Of a stretch of 64,000 nucleotides of DNA, positions 11,670-22,960 are shown piece by piece. Position 1 is the first letter of the stretch, and each line of letters begins with the position of its first letter. Made by a program: the position numbers and the translations under genes. A model generated the notes under the pieces. The model was not told where the DNA came from. It ran no database searches and was given only the letters and a program-made list of their open reading frames with translations. Location: assembly GCA_013399115.1 (NCBI GenBank), contig VXAA01000168.1, positions 210,252 through 274,251 of the forward strand. The letters run 5' to 3'. Source of the stretch: Anseranas semipalmata. Taxonomy: Eukaryota > Chordata > Aves > Anseriformes > Anseranatidae.

Positions 11670-12578
11670 GGGATGAAAAAAGGATAAAGATGGCAAAGAT
11701 GATACCGTTATGCAAATTTAAGGTTTGAATTGCTAGTAAAGTGGTCTCACTTCTGCTTGCTCCCAGTCTGTGTGCTGTGCCAATCTCGTCATCTGAGCAA
11801 GTTTTGCTTTTCCCTGTGGGTTTCTTATTGTTTTGAATAACTTAAAGGTAGTAAAAATTGTATTGCTGTACCTCTGCACCGTGTGGGAGACCTTGCCTGT
11901 GGTGCTATCCAGTGGCCGCTGGGGATAAGGAAATAAGTGATCTTTGAGAATAGCTGTGTTTAATTAAAATTGGTGGGACTCCTGAAGTAATAGAGTATTG
12001 CTGCTGCAGGAAACAGAAAAACAAGCACAAAGACCCCAAATACAAGAATGTGTGCTAGCAGCATGCCAGCTCTGAAATGCCCACTTATATGTCATACTGG
12101 ATAAATTCACTGGCTCTGTATAGTTTTTGAAGCTCTCAGAATAGATTTTACCCACTTGATGTAAACAGTTCTGAGAAGTTGGCTCAAGCCATCCACACAT
12201 AGAAAATGAGGAGGAAGAGGTACATTGTATATGCAGGATGTGACATTGTATGTTGGGAAATTTTGTATTTAGTTGTGGCTAATGGGATAGGACAGAAACA
12301 CGTATTTTTAGACAGTAGCTCCTACTAATGCTGTTTGATTGGAAATCTCAGGAGTCAGAGATTAATTACTATCACCATTAAAGTTTCCAATAAGCATGAC
12401 CGCTGGAAATAATTATGGGAATTTGTTTTGTCATATTTCCTGCCTTGTATCTGTATGATAAACATTCAGGTCTTCTCTTCTTTTTGCTATATGGAAATAA
12501 TAAATGTTTCTACCCCAGTTAAGCAGCCATTGTGCACTAAATACAGTATATCCATACGTGAATGGAAGGCACTTTGGG

Positions 12579-12601
12579 TTGGAACTAATGTTTAGTTCCA
12601 A
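12579..12601. repeat. Perfect inverted repeat, 10-bp arms, 3-nt loop
   Basis: TTGGAACTAA at 12579-12588 and TTAGTTCCAA at 12592-12601 are exact reverse complements separated by TGT. One arm could have arisen as an inverted copy of the other. Confidence 0.95.
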
Positions 12602-12650
12602 TGGGAACACTGGACTCTTGGTTGTCCTGGCATCTCTCCAGAGGGGATTG

Positions 12651-12681
12651 CTTTTTTTTCTTTTCTTTTTTTTTTTTTTTT
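12651..12681. repeat. T-rich low-complexity tract
   Basis: This is an almost pure T tract interrupted by two C residues. It is followed by two short G/C-poor A and T runs up to about 12710. Confidence 0.95.
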
Positions 12682-14189
12682 GACCAAAAAAAGGCCAGCA
12701 TTTTTTGGCCAGTATCAAAGAAAAAGTCCTGGTGCTCATCACCTAGGATGTGACACTGGTACCAGATTCATGTCAGGTTCGGTTCCCTCAGGGTAGGTTC
12801 AGGTGTGTACACGGCCACTTGGTTTGGCCCAGGAGAAAATCCAGAAGGCCCATTTGTAAAATCTTGGAAACTGCCATGATACCTCCCTAAAGAGGCTGCT
12901 GCAGCAGCGCATGAGGCAGGATGGGCTGTATATACAGTGCTGCAAGATAAATGGAAGTACAGACTGACAAGGAGCTTTCACTATTCACTTCCTATCACAA
13001 TTCCACCATTGTCTGCTGCTTTTCTTTGATGTCTGGTTAAAGAGACATCGCTGATACCCAGAATGGGGACAGCAGGTGCTATACGATCATTATGGACAGT
13101 TGCTTGTACTGTGCAATACATTAGGCAGCTGGGGGGATGTTAGATGTATTTGGAGATTAATTTCCTTTGGGGATTTTAAGTCTTTTGCATAGCCCCAGTT
13201 AATACATCAAAACGAACATCTAAGGCCACAGTTATCTTCTGGAGGATACTTCTCTTCTCTGCAGGAGTAATCAAAATGCATTTGCAAAGGTGCGTTAGTG
13301 AAGTAGGAATGATTTTCAAAATGCCTTTCCTACACTACCACAGGGGAACATGGCACTTTGCAGGCCAACATGAAATGTCATCGTTGTCGTCAGGAGCAGC
13401 GAGCGGCACAGGTCAGGCAATTTGCGCACACACTGAGGACACACGCAGGAGGGAGGCATTGCAGGATTGTGTTATGGAATGGGGTCTGTGTTGGCTGAGC
13501 ATCTTTCTGCTTGCATGGAGATGTTTGTATTGCTAGTAGGTTTTAAAATATTTTGGTTAAATCGGGATTTTGAGTAGAAAGCCTTCGGAATCTAATTGTG
13601 GTAGGTCTTTGCCCTGGGATTTTAATGAAGTCTTCCCAGGGGTGTGAGTAGGATTGATGTCCTTGCACATGTCCTGCCGTTCCCTGATCGTTCTTTTAGA
13701 GCTGAGCAGCTGTGTCGCAGCAGGAGCAGGTGGTGAAGTGGTCGAGCTGGCTCCGGCAGGAGCAGGGAGTCGGGCGCTGGAGCACAGGGCTCATCTGTAG
13801 AGCATCATGTGAAGAGCCACTGCAGCCAGATGCCTGGGCAAATACGTCCAGGAAGGAGCTCCCCACACAGTGGTGCTCTGGCATTGATTTACCATCCGTA
13901 ATGCAAGAGTGAGTTGTGACTTTCTCTATTACTGCTGGAGTATTTCAACCACTAGCTCAAATATTCAAGTTCTCTGTTGATGTAGAAGTGGTTTTCTCAT
14001 AAACAAACAAACACAGCTTAACCCATTAGTTTTATTAAATCTACAATATACCTGAAAGCTCAGAAGCTCCTCCAAAAAAAGGAGTCTTGTCCTTTAATTT
14101 TGATATGCTCTCTGTCGCAGCAATAGCTTTGTTCATCTGCCAGCATCAGAGCAGTATCAGAGGGGAGGCTAGCTCCATCCTTCCAGGCA

Positions 14190-14300
14190 ATGGAAGAGGC
14201 ATGAAGAGGTGAAGCAGTTGCCTGAGTTTAGGCAGTGAGTCAGTGGCAGAGCTGGCAAGACAGCCTTCCAGATTCCCAGGCTAAATCCAGTGCCTCAGGC
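14190..14300 (+). mobile_element. Ancient MIR-like SINE relic
   Basis: The order GAGGCATGAAGAGGTGAAGC, then GTTGCCTGAGTTTAGGCAG, then GAGTCAGTGGCAGAGCTGG, then CCAGATTCCCAGGC, TCCAGTGCCTC follows the classic MIR core and tail (gaggcacagagaggttaag ... gtggcagagccggg ... tccagtgctc). It is diverged and was recognised by eye. MIR-family relics older than the mammal-sauropsid split are known from bird and reptile genomes, so this fits an amniote window but does not by itself separate bird from mammal. Confidence 0.5.
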
Positions 14301-14376
14301 CAAAGCTGACCCTTCTCATCCTCTCATGTTTATTACTGACAGTTTATTTCTATTGAATAAAAATTGGTGCTTTTTC

Positions 14377-14391
14377 TTTGTTTGTTTGTTT
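14377..14391. repeat. Short TTTG repeat
   Basis: Three to four tandem TTTG units follow a T-run. Confidence 0.85.
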
Positions 14392-17390
14392 CTGCTGCTT
14401 ATTGCTGGCCCTGTTAAGGTCAGTCTTCCATCCTAGCTCCCTAGCAGGTACTTCTCACAGTCCAGAGCAGAGAAAAAAGCCACATCGGTGTGAAGGGCTC
14501 AGCTGTGGCCAGCACTTCTCTGCAGCACAGAAGCAAGCAGTGTCTTTCACAAGGGGTCTCGCTCTCCCCAGTCCTTTCAGTTCTCAAGCTTTGGTGGTGC
14601 AGAACTTGCATACGTGTGTCAACCAGCGCGCTGCTCTCCCATGGAAGTCTGTCGTGCTTGAACAGGACAGAGTTGCAGTGGGCAGTACTTCATCACGCTT
14701 TCCAAATTGCTTGGCTTTTTCCACCAAGTGAATGCAGTTGCTGATGAGCCATTGTTAAAGGGGGGTGAGTGGGCAATCATCACATGCTGACTTGCTGGTA
14801 AGGTTGAAGGTGTTTGCAGGTACTCCAAGTTCACACATGAAGTAGACACCTCTTGGTTTCCTGGACTACCCAGGCACAGATGGGTCTTGCCCATGCTTGT
14901 GTGATAGGCAGCCTGGGGTCACTCACTCAAAGGGACCTCAGTGCCCAGTGTCTCTAGGGGAGAGAGAGGGCATCAGTGGCAGGTGCTGTTTTAGTGTGAA
15001 GGAATGCGTCTCAGACATGAAGCTGTTAGCTAAGATGAACAGAGAATTTAGTGCTTCATCTGAGCAGATCTCTCGGGTATTTTTGAAGTTGGTAGGAAGA
15101 GGAAGTTTCTTCTGCTGATTATATTCAAAGAGGATGGAAAAAGGATGGAAAAACTGGTTCTCAATCAAGTAGAAACAAACTTGGTTCTTCAGTATTTCTG
15201 ATAGCAAGACAGATAAAACAAACCCCAGGAAAACACGTGTTTGTGTAGAAGTGCATGTGGGGTGAGTGTTGGAACAAAATTCTGGTTTTGCATTTTCTGT
15301 TGGGGAAACAATCCTTGCTCACAGAGCGTCCTGCCTTCCAATTGATGGTGTTTTTCTTACCCAGCGATGAACAGACATCATCAGAAAGTCTTCTGTTGTT
15401 TCAGATTCCATTTATCGCATATTTGAATGGAGACTTCACAAGTTTGTTTTTCCCAGGTATTAATTATTGCTGACTGCATGGCTAATCCATCATTCTCTTT
15501 AGATGGAGTCAGTGTGTGTTGAGTAATGTAACTTCAAATGTGATCAGTCTGCCATAGGTGAAGATGTAGCAGCTCTTTGTGAGAGCCAGTTCTGTTTCAC
15601 CTAACAGTAAATGGAAGAAAGGCTGATCGTATAATGACAAAAGACAACATTTGGAAGGAGATGAAAGATTCAGACATTGCAGCTCTGTGATTTCTCATTT
15701 CAGTTCTAAAGTGAGAGCCGGGGCGGGGGGAGCTTGTCTTGCTTTCCATGACCACAGCTCATTTTATCAAGAGTCTCTGGGCATGATCACTCCTTCTGAG
15801 TACTGGGAAACTCTCTTTTCTCATCTGTAACATATTGATGCTGAAGTACAAAGAAGTTCAGAGAGCACGGGTGGCTTCCAGAGCCCTCTGAAATGAGACT
15901 ACAAGAGTCTTAGCCAAGATCCCAGCAGCTGAGCTGAGAATGGAGCTCATTTTGCCTGTTTTGAAGAAGCCAGCACCTGCTCAAGTCCATTTTCAGGTTT
16001 ATCTTTAAACATGCCAAGTCCGAGCCCATGTCTCCTGAAACTATATGCCCTGCTAAAGTTTGCAGTGATTCATAGGGTGTGCATTTTGTTGAGCAACCCA
16101 TTGCTTTTGTTTTGAAAGCAGGTGACTGTGAATCTGTCTCTAGTAGTCCAGATCACTTATCTTGCACTTCTCTACATCTTCATATGGTAATAAGGAAGTT
16201 CTTTTAGCATATAAGTATAATTCGGAGTGTAGATTTCCCCTGAATAAGTAATTACGTAAAATGGGCCCATGAAGCATGACATCCCAGATAAGGTTGTTCA
16301 TCCACATTGCACTTTGTTTTCAGGATTGTTGCATTGTCAGTGCCTGAAAACTTGCTGGTAGTATTAAACTATACTCTCTGAAGGTAATGCATTCTCCAGT
16401 TTGGATCTGGGCTGGTAACAGATGTATTGTCAGTTTTGTGCCAATTAATTACCAACTGAGTTGGTTGCTGTCTGTTGCTAGTCTGTGATGGGCTACTGTT
16501 AAATTGATGGTCACTTGAAAACTAAGCAAGAGGCAGTGAGGAAGTAGTCTCAAATGTGTGCTGGGCTAGAGTAGTTTGAGACGCTACGGACATCTGGAAG
16601 AAACCAGCCATGCAAAATCACTGTGAAAGGTTTTTGTGGGTAATTCCTTTAGCTGGACTTAAACTTGTTCTTGTCACAGAAATACAAACTAACCAAGCAG
16701 TCACTTTTGTTTGTTTTAAAAAACGATCTACTCTGAATGAAACAAAATGTAATTTGTGCCTTCCTTGACAATTGAAATAAACTAGCTGCACCATGGGGTT
16801 TGATCCCTCTGATCCTGCTTACCTTGGGGGACTGCAGAGCAGTAGCTTGTTGGGTGTCTCGTGGCAATGCTGAGATCAGCCCTCTGACTGAGACATTCTC
16901 ACTCCCGTGAATCAACAGGAGGTTTTGCATTAGCTTTAAGGCTGCAGTTTCACCTCAATTTCAAGGTCTCTGTTTTAATCTCAAGACTCTCCTTTCTCTC
17001 CTAAGAGAGTTCCGTTGATCCAGCTAGCACTTTGCTTTTAATTAGCATGTTAGAGTAGAAGCTCACCCACAATACTAGTAAATAAAATGCTTAAATGGCT
17101 GAAATGGGATTTAAAAAAATGCAATTTATTAAATGATTTCTCTCAGTGATGTGTTTAGCAGGTATAGAAGACAGAATGAACTAAACCAGGCTTTGGCATT
17201 TAGGAAAGTGAGTCATTTTTTCTGTTGCATCATGTATAAACTTTTCCCTTCTCATGTATGTATGGTTGAAATTACTTTGAGGTTTTGAATTTTCATTTCA
17301 ACTATCTGTTTTTTATTATTTTCAAACATTACTGAAAGTGATGGTTGTTAGACTTTAATACTGTGCTCACATTGCCTTGCTCTTTGGGCT

Positions 17391-17406
17391 TGTTGTTGTT
17401 GTTGTT
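17391..17406. repeat. TTG trinucleotide repeat
   Basis: About five tandem TGT/TTG units run into a T-run. Confidence 0.9.
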
Positions 17407-18526
17407 TTTAAGTAAGCCAATGGGCAACATATAGGTGATTAGATGAGCTGGAGAGTTAATGGTTTCTCATGTTTAAGTAGGAGTAGGAGGTATGTTGATG
17501 GATCCATAACATGGTGCCAAGGGGTGCTGCTGTCAAATAACCTTTACTCAGGGGGGCAACCTTGGATTCTTTGTGCATTGTGGTCATTTATTTTCAAATT
17601 CTCAAGCATTTGTACAGGTTCCTTGCAATCAGTTTAAAGATCATGAACACAGTTCTGTTGTAGCCTGCTGAGGCAGCAGACAGGTGAGTCTTTTCTTAAA
17701 AGAATGCAAAACAATATAAAACCATGTGGGATGAACCTCCCACTGACGGGAGTTCTTGCTCTTGTGTTTGTTCAGTCCTTTTCCCATTTGAGCTCTGAGG
17801 TTCTCCATGCTGGAGGAACAATACTGCTTGCTGTCCAAAGACTTTTAAGCATCTCTACGGGAGCTTTCCCATCCTCCTTTAGCAGTCGTCTTGCTGTGGT
17901 AGGGCTTGCTATGGCTGCTTTGCTCATGTCTATGCTCACATGCATAATGGTGGAGCATTTTCAGTGATGCAGTGTGGTCCTTCACAGGCACCCTGTTGTG
18001 TGGCATCCTGGGTGCTCTCCCTGGAATGACCATGGGGCAGCTTGCATTAGCTAAGGCCATCACAACCAAGGTTGGTTTCTGCTACTGTAATGTGTCTTCC
18101 ATAGTCTGTGAAAGCTGGGTAAAGTCTTGAGCAGACAGTGAATACTGAGGGAGGTCAGATGGAAATAAGGTATCTAAATGGAGTTTCCACAGGTTGGGCC
18201 CAGCACGGAAACAAGTTGGTCTCCTCATGCTGGGACCAACAAAATCATGTACAGGCTTCTTGACATGAAGAAATTCAGCAGATGGAGGTGTTAAACATGC
18301 CGTTGTCTGCCCATTTTGTAGGGAGAAATGGCTGCTCCTCAGGCAGAACTTGATGAGCTTCTTTCTTTTGAGTTCATGGCTACCATCTGCAGCTGAGCAC
18401 TACAGCAAAGAGGGGACTTGCCTCAACCCCCAAGCAGCTGGGCAAAGTAACATCATCTGGGCTTCAGCCCTTCAGGAAAATTGCTGAACAAAAGGCAGCT
18501 CTTACAAACAAATTCTTTAGGTTAGT

Positions 18527-18596
18527 GTTTTTTTGTTTTTGTTGTTGTTGTTTTGTTGTTGTGGGTTTTTTTTGTTTTTTGTTTTTTGTTTTTTTG
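18527..18596. repeat. T/GTT-rich low-complexity tract
   Basis: About 70 bp of T-runs interspersed with GTT units on the + strand. The opposite strand carries a lysine-rich chance open frame (18464-18778 minus), which is an artefact of this tract. Confidence 0.95.
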
Positions 18597-20219
18597 CACA
18601 GCTTTGGCTTGGTATGCTCTTGGGCCTGGTTTATCCTTGCTCTTGCTGTTTGTGGCTTGTTTTGGACTGAGCACTGAGGATCAGTGTTTTGTACAAAGTA
18701 GCATCTGTAATAGTGATAATACAGTGGATCCAAAATACAGTTCGAAGGGGGAAGACTTGCTAAGAAGAGCTTAGCCACAAAATGGCTGCAACCACAAGTA
18801 TATCACCCAACCACCATTAATTTTTGTCTTGAAGAGTTACATTTCAGGAGGGCATTTTTTTTTTGTCCAGAAGAAAAACTGTTACCCTCCTTCATGGAGG
18901 TGCTACCCCAAATGTTTTCAGAACTAGCAAATGGCCCAGTCTAACTTGCCTTGTTGGAAATGTGTTTGATCTTCAGTGTTGATAGATCTTGTCAAAGTCT
19001 GTGTGATCCTCCTCAATTAGAATCACCATGGACCCTTCTAATAGATCTTCCTTATGAAAGGGTAGGCATTTCACAGCTTGCTGAATGTCAGCTGTGACTG
19101 TGCACCGATGCTTGGAATGTGCTCTGCCAAGGATTGAGCTGCAGCGATGGCATCCTGGAAATGTAAATCTAGAAAGGGCTTTAGGAGAGGATCCTTTTCT
19201 TTTCCTGGCAATAGCAGGAGCTCAGCTGGCAATGGTCCTGTGCCATGTTTGTCATTGTTCTGTCACTGCGCCTTCGTAGCTGCTGGGACCTGTGTAATCA
19301 GAGTGAGTTCCTCATGGGGTTGTCTCCATGACTTTCACCCACCCAGCCATGCATATACCAAGTACGTGGAAGAAATTTGCCCTTGGGCCTGTCCCTCACG
19401 TGTCCCTGATTAGTCAATGCCTGGAATCTGAAATACAAAAGGCCTGCAGAAACCTCACGAGGAGCTCAGACAAGTATGCCAAGGTCCACTGGGGAAGAGT
19501 TCAGCAGTCTGAAGAGCTCACCTGATTACAGCAAGGTAGTCAGGCAAAGTGACTCGCCCAAGATTATCTTTAATCTCATTGAGCATTTCTTCTCATTACA
19601 GTCAACAAGACATCCTGCTGTCTGTTGTAACAGCGTTTTACTGGACCTAGCTGCAGCGTTGCACTGCGTGGAGAAATGCCAGGGTGCAAGATGCCCTCTA
19701 GTGCAGTCCGGGAAGCATCGCTCTGTGCTCCCCACGGCCGGTGGCACTGATGGCAGCAACTGGGTGATAATCGGCACAGCAAAGCTGAACAGGGCCCTTT
19801 GCTCTGCAGCTTTAAGGGGGGATTTCAGCCCTAGGTTGGGTTTATGGAAAGCAGCATGAGGCTTGGTTTAGGGAAGAAAAAAAAAATAGTCTGTTCGAAA
19901 AGCAATTTGTTTCTGCTTTCTGTGAGCAAGGCTTCCAAACGAACTCAGTCAATTCTGCAGTACAATCAACAGGACTGGAAAAAAATACCAAGTGAAGTAA
20001 CACAGTGGCTGTGGTAAACATGAACTGAAGCCTTGGAAGTAGCTAATGGCATACCACAAAAGAGTCTCCTTTCACCCACCACGGGCCGTGCCAGCAGCAA
20101 GCGCTGCCAGCACTGGCTTCTCGCAGAGGAAAGCATCATTTGGCTCCCTTTTGGATTTCATTACTCTTCCTGCACTCCCTCCTGCTCGCAGCAAAAGCCT
20201 TTCCAGTTGTAAAGAAGTG

Positions 20220-20450
20220 AATTAACTCCCTTCGTGTCAGTGATGGATGAAGCGCTTTCTCCCTCTTCAAAGAGGCGAGCCGTGCTGGTGAATGCGGGCC
20301 AGCCGAGTCGAAAAGTCCAAGCGGAACAGGGGAGCCCGCGGGGTGACCCAGCTGTCACGCAGGACACCCTGGGGACAGCTCCCGCCGGTGCCATGCAAGG
20401 CGGGAACAAAGCCGCTCTCAGCACACTCACCGGCCGCGAGGCTCATGTTT
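20220..20450. promoter_or_regulatory. Intronic CpG-dense island
   Basis: Roughly 19 CpG dinucleotides occur in about 220 bp (counted by eye), in GC-rich sequence surrounded by CpG-poor intron. On the minus strand, an ATG at 20446-20444 is followed after 16 nt by GTGAGTG (20430-20424), the layout of a first coding exon with a donor site. Nothing upstream on that strand clearly marks a promoter. It could be an intragenic promoter, an enhancer or a plain GC-rich patch. Confidence 0.4.
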
Positions 20451-20589
20451 TTTGTCCCCCTTTCAATGGACTTGGGCACATCACTTAACACACAGCAGCC
20501 GTTTGTGCGGGATTCAGAGCCTCAAAGGCTTTCAGGGGTGCTTCTCGGCCCTGCACAATGGAGGGTTAGCACGCTGGTACTTGGGAGAG

Positions 20590-20730
20590 CTCGTTCCGGG
20601 CGTCCATGGCTAATCATATTAAAGGTGACCTCGTGGGCAGTGCTTTCCATTGTTGCCATATGTTTTGTCCAGTGCTTGAGTGATGTTGTGCATTGGAATG
20701 TATTCATGCGTCGCCTAATTTAATCACCAG
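20590..20730. promoter_or_regulatory. Candidate conserved non-coding element
   Basis: AT-balanced sequence with clustered homeodomain-like (TAATCATATTAA, CTAATTTAATCA) and SOX-like (CATTGTTGCCAT) motifs and little low-complexity DNA. The texture resembles vertebrate conserved enhancers. No alignment was available, so this is a pattern-based guess. Confidence 0.2.
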
Positions 20731-21090
20731 ACTTAATCCCTTCTCCTGTTCTACACTCTTAGAATTTACTGGCTCCTTTCTAGCCTCCCGTGCATTGTCT
20801 GGGTCTCCTTCAGAAGCTAATACAGACCCCTGGAGATATTTTTATTTATTTACTTCCAGAATGTATTTAAAAAAAAAAATAAATCCCAGCAAGCTCTCCA
20901 AAGACTAAGTGGTGCACTGGTGCTCTAGGAGGCTGATCCTTCATCCCTGTGATCTTTTTCTTCCATCTTTTCCATAGAGAAATTAAGGATTAGGCTCATG
21001 GGTTTAAAAAAACAAAACAAAATACTACGAATGGAAAAATGACTGAGAAAGCTGTGTGTCTCCTTTTAATATTGTTGGAATAAATAACTA

Positions 21091-21117
21091 ATTTTACAGA
21101 GACTGTCTCTGTAAAAT
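21091..21117. repeat. 27-nt perfect palindrome (13-bp arms, 1-nt centre)
   Basis: ATTTTACAGAGAC at 21091-21103 and GTCTCTGTAAAAT at 21105-21117 are exact reverse complements around a single T. Chance occurrence of such long arms with so short a spacer in 64 kb is about one in a hundred or less under a simple equal-base model. It could be an inverted copy made by template switching, a structured RNA element, or the fused ends of a tiny inverted-repeat element. No flanking target-site duplication is obvious. Confidence 0.95.
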
Positions 21118-21721
21118 ATGGCGTTGGTTTCTGCCTTTAAAACTTACTGCTTTGGTATGGACAACTCCAATTCCAGGACTGACTGGACAAAATTAACCCA
21201 ACAAAGCCACGAGTCCATCAAGCTGGGAAACTGGAAAGTTGATTTATGCAAAACTACTGCAAAAGGCTGAGAGCTCTGTACACAGAAGTCAGACATTTCC
21301 AGGGAGCGGTGCTTTAAGGAGGATTTCTAAAGATTTTTCTGAGGCTTCCCTGTCCCAGCTGACTCTGCAGAGTGGAGGTATAGGTTAAAAATTGGGATTA
21401 GAGATTCAGTTGTCTTGTGACTTGCTTTAGGAGTGGATGGGGTCAGTCCTGGCAAGGGAAGGCAGTGATGAGATTTTGGAATGATACATGATCAGGTTGC
21501 TGGTGTGCTGAACTCCCAGAGGCAGGAAACCTTTTAGTTTTCTTACACTTGCTGAGGCAGATTGTTGAATAAATACCTCATGGTGTGGTTCAGTTCTTAG
21601 ATTCTCCTTCCCCGCATGCAGTGTGCTGGTACCCACAACTCTAAACAGTGGAATACATCCCGGATGTCTTTGAAACCTTAAACATAGCTTGTACCAATTT
21701 AACTGAATTGCAGTTTTGAGC

Positions 21722-21722
21722 T

Positions 21723-21753
<31 letters not shown>
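21722..21753. repeat. TG dinucleotide microsatellite
   Basis: About 32 bp of (TG)n with one interruption (TTTG). It is likely length-polymorphic. Confidence 0.95.
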
Positions 21754-22029
21754 TAGCATGCACAGTTTCTTGCAGCTGAGCTCTCACATGTGAACTTGCT
21801 GATCTTCTGCAACTGTGTGTTATGGTTTAGGTTTGATAGGAGGACGGAGGAACGACGTAAAAGATTGCAGATTTGTGACTGGTTTTAAAAATAGTTTTAA
21901 AATATTATGTATCTTCATTTTGAAGAAATGCAATACTGCTTGGAAACCACAACTACTGAACATAAACCATGTCAGGCCCCTTACATATGTTAAATAAGTG
22001 TGGAATAGAGGGTTATAAACAGCCTGCTG

Positions 22030-22960
22030 CGCATTAATGCTGGAAGAAGATCACTGATCTTGCCCCCCGTGCTCCAACCCAGTGATCGACAGTGCCGTCA
22101 CGGGCTCTGACATCAACTTGGCTATGTAACACCACTTTACATTTTATACTGCACCTTTTCAGAGCGAACCTTGCCAGAGCCCTTTCCGAAGCGTGCACAT
22201 GCAGAAATTGCTTCCCCGTTGAAGCGCAGCCACGTCCAGACCGGAGCCGGAGCCGCTCCGAGGGAAGCGGCCGCGGGTTAGCGGGAGGGCAGGGTGCCCA
22301 CCCCGCTGCCAGCGGGCTCTCGGCACCTCGCTGGGACAAGTCACCTGGCCCTTGTCCATTCCCGCTTCCGTCTTTTCCCAGGCTGTGACAGGAGCTGTAA
22401 GGTCCCTAGGAAAGAGTGAGCGGGAGCAGGTCACTGCCAGAGGAATTCAACCGAGCCACAGCCAGCCCGTTCCTGAGGGAGCCCGGGAGCCAGCGGTGGT
22501 TGCGCCAGCAGCGGCAGCCTGCTCTCGCCGTCCACGGGAACGGGCAGGGATGTCCTTGGAAAGCTTGGGATCTCCTACTCGCGCGCAGCATGCCCCAAGG
22601 TTTGGTGAAGTAACCGGGAAGAGGTTGCAGCACGCAGCGAGGAGAGAGCTGGCACTGCGGGATGCTCGAGGTGTTTGGTGGCATGTGGAGAAGATGCTCT
22701 GTGGGAGGCAGGGGGCTGAGCGTGTATGGCAGGAGCTCTCTTCCCACCCCACGCTGCGAGCAGGGTGTGGGGAAGAAGTTTTGGCCAAGGACGCAGAACA
22801 GCTGCCTGCTATTTTGTGAATGACGTCTCACACTGCGGGAGCGCGTGGAATAGGCAAGTCCTGGCAGGTCGCACCAAGCGGTGAGAGAGTCCAGATCGCT
22901 CCCGGAGAACGAGCAGAGCTCGAGTCAGCAGGGCTAGGGCCGGGCTTTGGGTCTGCCAGC
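22030..22960. promoter_or_regulatory. Large intronic CpG island
   Basis: A CpG-dense, GC-rich stretch in the middle of a 26-kb intron. The core 22190-22340 has about 16 CpG in 150 bp and contains a NotI-type site GCGGCCGC at 22267-22274; the density stays high to about 22960. Such islands in vertebrates often mark promoters, here possibly an alternative DIS3L2 start, an intronic lncRNA or a developmental regulatory element. No TATA box or conserved coding exon is visible. Open frames on both strands across it are explained by low stop-codon frequency in GC-rich DNA. Confidence 0.5.

Larger units (their letters stand above)
7356..20200 (+). other. DIS3L2: DIS3L2 26.2-kb intron, 5' part
   Basis: The intron runs 7356-33536 in phase 0; this entry covers its first half. 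It is AT-moderate DNA with short simple repeats (A14 at 11656-11669, T-rich 12651-12681, TTG repeats 17391-17406, GTT/T-rich 18527-18596), two perfect inverted repeats (8661-8684, 12579-12601) and two MIR-like relics (10011-10085, 14190-14300). A strong pyrimidine tract and acceptor ends at 10606. No second gene is supported. The many short open frames have no recognisable domains and average the length expected by chance. Confidence 0.85.

Noticed and set aside
18464..18778. Lysine- and glutamine-rich minus-strand open frame
   Set aside because: A translation of the T/GTT low-complexity tract at 18527-18596.
22040..22090. Possible CR1 start in reverse orientation (GATCTTGCCCC then CTCCAACCCAG)
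   Set aside because: Only a few short words match and the order does not follow the CR1 3' end as it does at 51600-51765.
22352..22819. 155-codon open frame in the CpG island
   Set aside because: Open frames occur on both strands here because stop codons are rare in GC-rich DNA; no domain or splice-bounded exon.
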